A stretch of 64,000 nt of DNA, taken from the NCBI RefSeq assembly GCF_026341035.1, contig NZ_JAPEOQ010000002.1, forward strand, positions 1,922,001 to 1,986,000. The letters run 5' to 3'. A program made the position numbers and the translations under genes. Position 1 is the first letter of the stretch, and each line of letters begins with the position of its first letter. The notes beneath the pieces are model-generated. The model was not told where the DNA came from, did not search any database, and worked only from the letters and a program-made list of their open reading frames with translations. The DNA is from Streptomyces sp. NBC_01016. Lineage in GTDB: Bacteria; Actinomycetota; Actinomycetes; Streptomycetales; Streptomycetaceae. Below, one piece after another: positions 59,101-64,000 of the stretch.

Positions 59101-61617
59101 ATGCGCCCGCCCCGCAGAACCCCCAGCTCCGGCCCTCCGCACGAGACTTCGGCCCCCGCGCGCGGACGGCGTGCGCACGCCGGGCTGCCCGCCGACGAGG
59201 ACGTCATGGTGGAGCCGGAGCCCGGCAGTGCGTCCCCCGCGCGCGGGGGAGCCATGCATCTGCGTCCGCGTACGGTCCGGGCGAAGATCATCTGCCTCCT
59301 GATGGTGCCCGTCGTCTCGCTGCTCGCCCTGTGGGCCTTCGCCACCGTGAGCACCGCCCAGGACGTCGCGCGGCTACGGCAGTTGCAGCGGGTCGACGAG
59401 ACGGTGCGCGCACCCGTGGGCGCGGCCGTCGCCGCCTTGCAGGCCGAACGCACCGCAGCAGTCGCCTACGCCACCGAACCCACCGCCGGCCGCGCCGACG
59501 CCCTCACACGCCGTGCCGCCACCACCGACCGCGCCGTCTCCGCCCTGCGCATCGGCAAGGACGGCACGGTCGCCGACGGAGCCGACCTCCCGCGCGCGGT
59601 GGCCGGCCGACTGGACTCGTTCGTCGGCGGCGTCGAGCACCTACGAAGTGTGCGCAAGGCCGTGCAGGAACGGCGCACCGGCTGGGACGACGCATACGGG
59701 CAGTACACCAGGACCGTCGACAGCGCCTTCGCGGTCAGCGGTTCACTCACCGGCATCCAGGACTCCGAACTCGGCTCCGACGCGCGCGTACTCCTGGAGT
59801 TCGGCCGCTCCGGCGAGATGCTCGCCAGGGAGAACGCGGTGCTCGTCGGCGCACGCCTCGCCGGTTCCCTGGACGGCGAGCGGCTGCGGCTGTTCACCGG
59901 GGCGGTGGGGACCCGCGGGAACCTGATCGGCACGGCCGCGAACGACCTGCGCGGGCCCGAACGGGCCGCATGGAAGCGCCTGGAGGCAAGCCGCGCCTAC
60001 GGAGACGTACGCGCCGTCGAGGACCGCACCCTCATCGCGGACCCGGGCGGGAAGGCGCTCGCCGCCGCGTCCGCCGACGCCTGGAACACGGCGTACGCGA
60101 CCGTGCAGGACCAGATGCGCGCCATCGAGACGGACGCCGCACGTGGCGCCGCTGTCCGCGCGGACCCGCTCACCCGCGGACTGCTCACCCCGGCGGGAGG
60201 GGCCGTCCTGCTCGGACTCTTCGCCGTGGCGGCCTCGCTGGTGATCTCCGTGCGCATCGGCCGCGGCCTCGTCGTCGAACTGGTCAGCCTGCGCAACACC
60301 GCGTTGGAGATTGCCCGCCGCAAACTGCCCGACACCATGCGCAGGTTGCGGGCCGGCGAGGAGATCGACGTGGCGGCCGAAGCCCCCCAGGGCCCGCCCG
60401 CGGAGGACGAGACCGGCCAGGTCTCCGAGGCGCTCACCACGGTGCACCGCGCGGCCCTGTACGCCGCCGTGGAGCGCGCCGAACTCGCCAGCGGCATCTC
60501 CGGGGTCTTCGTCAACCTCGCCCGCCGCAGCCAGGTCCTCGTCCACCGTCAACTCGGCCTCCTGGACGGCATGGAGCGCCGCGCCGACGACCCGAGCGAA
60601 CTCAGCGACCTGTTCCGGCTCGACCACCTCACCACACGGATGCGCCGCCACGCGGAGAGCCTGATCATCCTCTCCGGAGCCGCGCCGGGCCGCGCCTGGC
60701 GACAGCCCGTCCCGCTGACGAACGTCGTGCGGGCCGCGGTCTCCGAGATCGAGGACTACGCGCGCGTGGAGGTGCGCCACCTCTCCGCCGCCCAGGTCTC
60801 CGGTGCCGCTGTCGCCGACCTCACCCACCTCGTGGCCGAACTCGTCGAGAACGCCGCGCAGTTCTCGCCCCCGCACACCAAGGTGCGCATCAGCGGCGAG
60901 CCCGTCGGCAACGGGTACGCGATCGAGATCGAGGACCGCGGCCTCGGCATGGGCAAAGAGAGCCTCGAAGAGGCCAACCAGCGCATCGGGCACTCGGAGG
61001 CCCTCGACCTGTTCGACAGCGACCAGCTCGGCCTCTTCGTAGTCAGCAGGCTCGCCAAACGCCACGACATCAAGGTGCACCTGCGTACGTCCCCGTACGG
61101 AGGCACCACCGCCGTCGTCCTCCTGCCAACCCCCCTACTGCACAAGGACGGCGAGATCGGGCCGAGCGCCCATGACGCGCACCAACTGTCCCAGGAAGAG
61201 CGCCGCTACGCGCGCGTGCCCGAGCCCGAAGCGGGGCCGATGAACGACAGCCACCCCGTCCCCGCGCCGGCGCCCCGCCCGGCGCTCGCCCCCTCGACGG
61301 AGCCCGAGAGGCCCCGGCACCCACCGGGCGTCACCGCACTGCGCCTGCGCACCTCACCGGAGCCCGCGCTCCCCGAACACCCCGGGGACGACACGGACCC
61401 ACCCACCGACGGCCTCCCACGCCGCGTACGCCAGGCCAGCCTCGCGCCCCAACTGCGCGAGCGGCCGGCCGAACCCACGTCTCCCGCGCGCGTACCCGCA
61501 CCGGACGAGCGCACCCCCGAACAGGTCCGGGCCCGGATGGCCTCCTTCCGGGACGGCTGGGCCAGAGGCGGTGGCCGACCGCCCGGCCCCGACACCCATG
61601 AAGGAGATCGCGCATGA
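59101..61617 (+). CDS. Conservon histidine-kinase-like protein (CvnA type, NIT domain)
   Basis: An 838-residue membrane sensor. A TM helix at about 63-82, an extracellular nitrate/nitrite-sensing-like (NIT) domain (about 90-320), a second TM (about 366-388), a cytoplasmic helical region with HRQLGLLDGME and FRLDHLTTRMRRHAE, then HATPase_c with N-box LVENAAQFSPP (about 580) and G-box IEDRGLGMG (about 611), and a long Pro-rich tail. Start ATG at 59101 after GAGGAGG. It is the first of four genes of a conservon, which links the kinase to a small GTPase. Confidence 0.9.
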   Translation: MRPPRRTPSSGPPHETSAPARGRRAHAGLPADEDVMVEPEPGSASPARGGAMHLRPRTVRAKIICLLMVPVVSLLALWAFATVSTAQDVARLRQLQRVDETVRAPVGAAVAALQAERTAAVAYATEPTAGRADALTRRAATTDRAVSALRIGKDGTVADGADLPRAVAGRLDSFVGGVEHLRSVRKAVQERRTGWDDAYGQYTRTVDSAFAVSGSLTGIQDSELGSDARVLLEFGRSGEMLARENAVLVGARLAGSLDGERLRLFTGAVGTRGNLIGTAANDLRGPERAAWKRLEASRAYGDVRAVEDRTLIADPGGKALAAASADAWNTAYATVQDQMRAIETDAARGAAVRADPLTRGLLTPAGGAVLLGLFAVAASLVISVRIGRGLVVELVSLRNTALEIARRKLPDTMRRLRAGEEIDVAAEAPQGPPAEDETGQVSEALTTVHRAALYAAVERAELASGISGVFVNLARRSQVLVHRQLGLLDGMERRADDPSELSDLFRLDHLTTRMRRHAESLIILSGAAPGRAWRQPVPLTNVVRAAVSEIEDYARVEVRHLSAAQVSGAAVADLTHLVAELVENAAQFSPPHTKVRISGEPVGNGYAIEIEDRGLGMGKESLEEANQRIGHSEALDLFDSDQLGLFVVSRLAKRHDIKVHLRTSPYGGTTAVVLLPTPLLHKDGEIGPSAHDAHQLSQEERRYARVPEPEAGPMNDSHPVPAPAPRPALAPSTEPERPRHPPGVTALRLRTSPEPALPEHPGDDTDPPTDGLPRRVRQASLAPQLRERPAEPTSPARVPAPDERTPEQVRARMASFRDGWARGGGRPPGPDTHEGDRA

Positions 61618-62054
61618 TCAAGGAACCGAGCACCACGGGGACGGCCCACGGTGCCGGCGAACTCGACTGGCTCCTTGATGACTTGGTGCTGCGAGTGCCC
61701 GAACTGCGGCATGCCGTGATCCTCTCCAACGACGGCCTCGCCGTCGGCTCCTCCAGCGGCCTGCGCAGGGAGGACGCCGAACACCTCTCGGCCGTCGCCT
61801 CCGGCTTCAACTCCCTCGCCAAGGGCACAGGGCGGCACTTCGGCACGGGCGGAGTGCGGCAGACCATGGTCGAGATGGATGAAGGTTTCCTCTTCGTGGC
61901 GGCCGCAGGCGACGGTTCCTGCCTCGCCGTCCTGAGCACCGGCACCGCCGATATCGGGCTCGTCGCCTACGAGATGGCGCGCCTGGTCAGAAGGGTCGGC
62001 GAACACCTCTACACGGCCCCGAGAGCCGCCGGGCAGCCGCCCGCCGCGGGCTGA
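61614..62054 (+). CDS. Roadblock/LC7-domain protein (CvnB)
   Basis: A 146-residue Roadblock/LC7 protein with the DWLLDDLVLRVPELRHAVIL, SNDGLAVGSSSGL and GFLFVAAAGDGSCLAVLS blocks. It overlaps cvnA by four bases (ATGA). Roadblock proteins regulate small GTPases of the CvnD/MglA kind. Conserved second gene of the conservon. Confidence 0.92.
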   Translation: MIKEPSTTGTAHGAGELDWLLDDLVLRVPELRHAVILSNDGLAVGSSSGLRREDAEHLSAVASGFNSLAKGTGRHFGTGGVRQTMVEMDEGFLFVAAAGDGSCLAVLSTGTADIGLVAYEMARLVRRVGEHLYTAPRAAGQPPAAG

Positions 62055-62071
62055 CGGGCACGGTCGGCGAC

Positions 62072-62467
62072 ATGAACGACAACGACCCCGGCAGCCAGTG
62101 GTTCGACCAAGAGGCCGGGCCCCTGGTCCGCCCCTACGCGATGACCGGTGGACGGACCGCGCCGGGGCCCCAGGGAGCGCACTTCGACCTGATCGCCCTG
62201 GTGTCGCTCGACACCGCGGCACCCGGCACCCACGACGACACCGCCCTCGGTCCCGAGCACCGGTCGATCATCGAGCTGTGCCGCACGGAGACCCAGACGG
62301 TCGCCGAACTGGCCGCGGGCACCGACGTACCCGTGGGCGTGGTCCGTGTGCTCCTCGGCGACCTGCTCGAACTGGCCTGCGTGAAGGTCAGCAGGCCGGT
62401 GCCGCCCGCACAGCTACCTGACGAGAAGATCCTGAGAGAAGTCATCGATGGGCTCAGAGCACTCTGA
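62072..62467 (+). CDS. DUF742 protein (CvnC)
   Basis: A 131-residue DUF742 protein (VRPYAMTGGRTAPG is its signature) with a helix-turn-helix-like C-terminus (TQTVAELAAGTDVPVGVVRV, MarR-like winged fold). It overlaps cvnD by 20 bases. Third gene of the conservon; its function is as a scaffold or transcriptional output, not yet settled. Confidence 0.9.
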   Translation: MNDNDPGSQWFDQEAGPLVRPYAMTGGRTAPGPQGAHFDLIALVSLDTAAPGTHDDTALGPEHRSIIELCRTETQTVAELAAGTDVPVGVVRVLLGDLLELACVKVSRPVPPAQLPDEKILREVIDGLRAL

Positions 62468-63056
62468 CACCACGGCCGACGGCCCCACCACGGCCCTGGC
62501 CCTGAAGATACTGGTCGCGGGCGGATTCGGGGTGGGCAAGACCACCCTGGTCGGCTCGGTCAGCGAGATCAGGCCGCTGCGCACCGAGGAACGCCTGAGC
62601 GAAGTGGGCCAGCACGTGGACGACACCGGGGCGGTCGAACGCAAGACGACCACGACCGTCGCCATGGACTTCGGCCGCATCACCATCAGGTCCGGCCTGT
62701 CTCTCTACCTGTTCGGCACGCCGGGCCAGGACCGCTTCTGGTTCCTGTGGGACGAGCTCTCGCAGGGCTCGCTCGGCGCCGTGGTCCTCGCGGACACCCG
62801 GCGGCTCGAGGACTGCTTCCCCGCCGTGGACTACTTCGAGCACCGGCACATTCCGTTCGTCGTGGCGGTGAACTGCTTCGCGGACAGCAAGGCCTTCGGA
62901 GCGCACGAAGTGGCCCGCGCCCTGGACCTCGACCGCGGGACACCCGTGGTGCTGTGCGACGCGCGCGACCGTGACTCGGGGAAGGAGGTGCTGATCAGAC
63001 TGGTCGAGTACGCCGGGCGCATGCACTCCGCCCGGCTGCTCGACTCTGTGGGCTGA
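62448..63056 (+). CDS. Small GTPase (CvnD)
   Basis: A 202-residue Ras-like GTPase of the CvnD/MglA group. P-loop LVAGGFGVGKTTLVGSV; switch-II LYLFGTPGQDRFWFLWDEL with GTP-hydrolysis-relevant DxxGQ-like PGQ; base motif NCFAD in place of NKxD. Expected to cycle with CvnB and receive the signal from CvnA. Fourth gene of the conservon. Confidence 0.93.
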   Translation: MGSEHSDTTADGPTTALALKILVAGGFGVGKTTLVGSVSEIRPLRTEERLSEVGQHVDDTGAVERKTTTTVAMDFGRITIRSGLSLYLFGTPGQDRFWFLWDELSQGSLGAVVLADTRRLEDCFPAVDYFEHRHIPFVVAVNCFADSKAFGAHEVARALDLDRGTPVVLCDARDRDSGKEVLIRLVEYAGRMHSARLLDSVG

Positions 63057-63074
63057 CGCGGGTGGCCGGCCGGT

Positions 63075-63503
63075 TCAGCCGGCCATGTCGCCCAGCGCCA
63101 CGACCTTCTCGACCCGTACGCGGACGACGAGTTCACCCGGCACCGCGTTGCGCCGGCCGAACTCCTCGGCGCGCTCCTGGCCCATGTACCGGCCGCCGAT
63201 CCTGGTGGCCGAATCCAGCAACTCGTCCGCGTCCTCGCTGAGCTCGGCGCGGCCCTGGATCGACACGAACGAGAACGGGGGCCGCTCGTCGTCGACGCAG
63301 AGGGCGACCCGCTCGTCCCGGGCGAGGTTGCGTCCCTTGACCGTGTCCTTGCCGGTGTTGAACACGATGTCGTCGCCGTCGAGGACGAACCAGACGGGAG
63401 CGATGTGCGGGCTGCCGTCGGCCCGCACGGTGGACAACTTGGCGGTGTGAGTGCCCTCGGAGACGAAGGCCTTCCATTCCTCATCGGTCATCTTGTGTGC
63501 CAT
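63075..63503 (-). CDS. PPOX-class F420-dependent enzyme
   Basis: A 142-residue split-barrel protein (Rv1155-like). KLSTVRADGSPHIAPVWFVL and VKGRNLARDERVALCVDD are the family blocks; these proteins bind deazaflavin F420 and reduce small molecules, or bind biliverdin. Start at 63503; ATG at 63491 is possible. It lies convergent with cvnD and separates the conservon from the following Roadblock gene. Confidence 0.88.
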   Translation of the reverse strand: MAHKMTDEEWKAFVSEGTHTAKLSTVRADGSPHIAPVWFVLDGDDIVFNTGKDTVKGRNLARDERVALCVDDERPPFSFVSIQGRAELSEDADELLDSATRIGGRYMGQERAEEFGRRNAVPGELVVRVRVEKVVALGDMAG

Positions 63504-63621
63504 GCGCCCATCCTCCTTGCCCGGATGCCCACCGTGGGGAAGGCTTGCGAGTGAATCCTCCGGCCAGGGGAGCGGATCCCCTCCGGGGCGGGGAGCCACA
63601 GGGAAGCGGGGACAGGGGACC

Positions 63622-64000
63622 ATGGGGCAGTACGAAGGACTCGGTTGGCTGCTGGACGACCTGACGCAGCGCGTCGAACATGTGCGGCACGCTCTGGTCC
63701 TGTCCAACGACGGCCTGGTGACGGGGGCGAGCACGGGCCTGCGCCGCGAGGACGCCGAGCACCTCGCCGCGGTCTCGTCCGGACTGCACAGCCTGGCCAA
63801 GGGATCCGGAAGGTACTTCGGCACCGGCGGAGTGCGCCAGACCATGGTCGAGTTCGACGACGCGGTGCTGTTCGTCACCGCGGCGGGCGAGGGCAGCTGC
63901 CTGTGCGTGCTCAGCGCGGCCGAGGCCGACATCGGGCAGGTCGCGTACGAGATGACGCTGCTGGTGCACCGGGTCGGCGAACGTCTCACCGTCGACCCGC
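63622..64000 (+). CDS. Second Roadblock/LC7-domain protein, cut by window end
   Basis: The frame from ATG 63622 runs open to the last base. It begins MGQYEGLGWLLDDLTQRVEH and repeats the CvnB pattern (LVLSNDGLVTGASTGLRRED, FGTGGVRQTMVEFDDA, VAYEMTLLVHRVG); it is a clear paralogue of the gene at 61614. No kinase gene precedes it: the upstream gene is the PPOX protein on the other strand, 118 bases away. So this is either the head of a second conservon lacking its own CvnA or an orphan Roadblock protein; the answer lies just past the window. Confidence 0.87.
   Translation, partial: MGQYEGLGWLLDDLTQRVEHVRHALVLSNDGLVTGASTGLRREDAEHLAAVSSGLHSLAKGSGRYFGTGGVRQTMVEFDDAVLFVTAAGEGSCLCVLSAAEADIGQVAYEMTLLVHRVGERLTVDP

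Noticed and set aside
1..64000. CRISPR array or defence island
   Set aside because: No regularly spaced repeats longer than 20 bases; the short tandem repeats found have no spacers. No cas, restriction or BREX/CBASS genes recognised.
1..64000. Antibiotic biosynthetic cluster
   Set aside because: No PKS, NRPS, terpene or RiPP core enzymes; the ABC-F, acyl-CoA ligase and oxidoreductases are scattered and do not form a pathway.
1..64000. tRNA or rRNA genes
   Set aside because: No cloverleaf-like segment with conserved T-loop sequence was seen on either strand, though without a covariance tool a cryptic one could be missed.

Overview
The window is 64 kb of very GC-rich actinobacterial chromosome, almost certainly Streptomyces. 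The evidence is strong GC bias at third codon positions, GTG and TTG starts, ATGA/GTGA-coupled operons, a complete conservon (CvnA-B-C-D), a WhiJ-like HTH/DUF397 module, a subtilisin-inhibitor (SSI) gene, an actinobacterial c-di-AMP riboswitch before an NlpC/P60 gene, and the Streptomyces-type intergenic repeat. I saw no tRNA, rRNA, CRISPR array, insertion sequence, prophage or large antibiotic cluster. The order biotin - urease - secreted peptidase - pfkA - GatD/MurT resembles, from memory, a core-arm region of S. coelicolor.

Layout. 1-5 kb: a minus-strand catabolic operon (MFS transporter, TauD-type dioxygenase, quinone oxidoreductase, BKACE) with an AraC-type regulator upstream. 5-9.4 kb: acyl-CoA ligase, aldo/keto reductase, a divergent oxidoreductase with a palindromic operator, and an SGNH hydrolase. 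9.5-14 kb: an orphan holin-like protein, an ABC-F ATPase and two coupled CNNM/CBS membrane proteins. 14-17.9 kb: LysR regulator with divergent serine hydrolase, a GNAT and a luciferase-like oxidoreductase. 18-23.4 kb: an ABC/FtsX exporter, a sigma factor with a membrane segment and a damaged tail, and a Fic/Doc-like toxin-antitoxin pair. 23.5-29 kb: a methyltransferase and the biotin genes bioB-A-D with divergent bioF. 29-31.7 kb: WhiJ-like module, DUF6328 protein, and riboswitch-controlled NlpC/P60 hydrolase. 32.2-33.6 kb: a ClpP paralogue lacking the catalytic His, divergent from an orphan Phd/YefM antitoxin. 33.6-38.4 kb: urease operon ureABCFGD without ureE.

38.6-48 kb: secreted TAP-family peptidase, epimerase, PlsC-like acyltransferase, SSI-type inhibitor, a tiny membrane protein, CtaG-like protein, phosphofructokinase, GatD-MurT (peptidoglycan amidation) and peptide deformylase. 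48-55.6 kb: TetR regulator with divergent acyl-CoA dehydrogenase, SNF2 helicase coupled to a SWIM zinc-finger protein, and a fatty-acid desaturase. 55.7-58 kb: small or uncharacterised proteins and a methyltransferase. 58.2-64 kb: an MHYT gas-sensor-like membrane protein directly before a full conservon, an F420/PPOX protein, and a second Roadblock gene cut by the window end.

No single locus is clearly a new defence or biosynthetic system. The least ordinary items are the ClpP with the His-to-Asp change beside an orphan antitoxin whose operator carries TGTACA, the MHYT-conservon arrangement followed by a second Roadblock gene without an adjacent kinase, the out-of-frame tail of the sigma factor, the BKACE-dioxygenase catabolic operon, and a SNF2 gene whose conserved-looking N-terminus has no ATG/GTG/TTG start.
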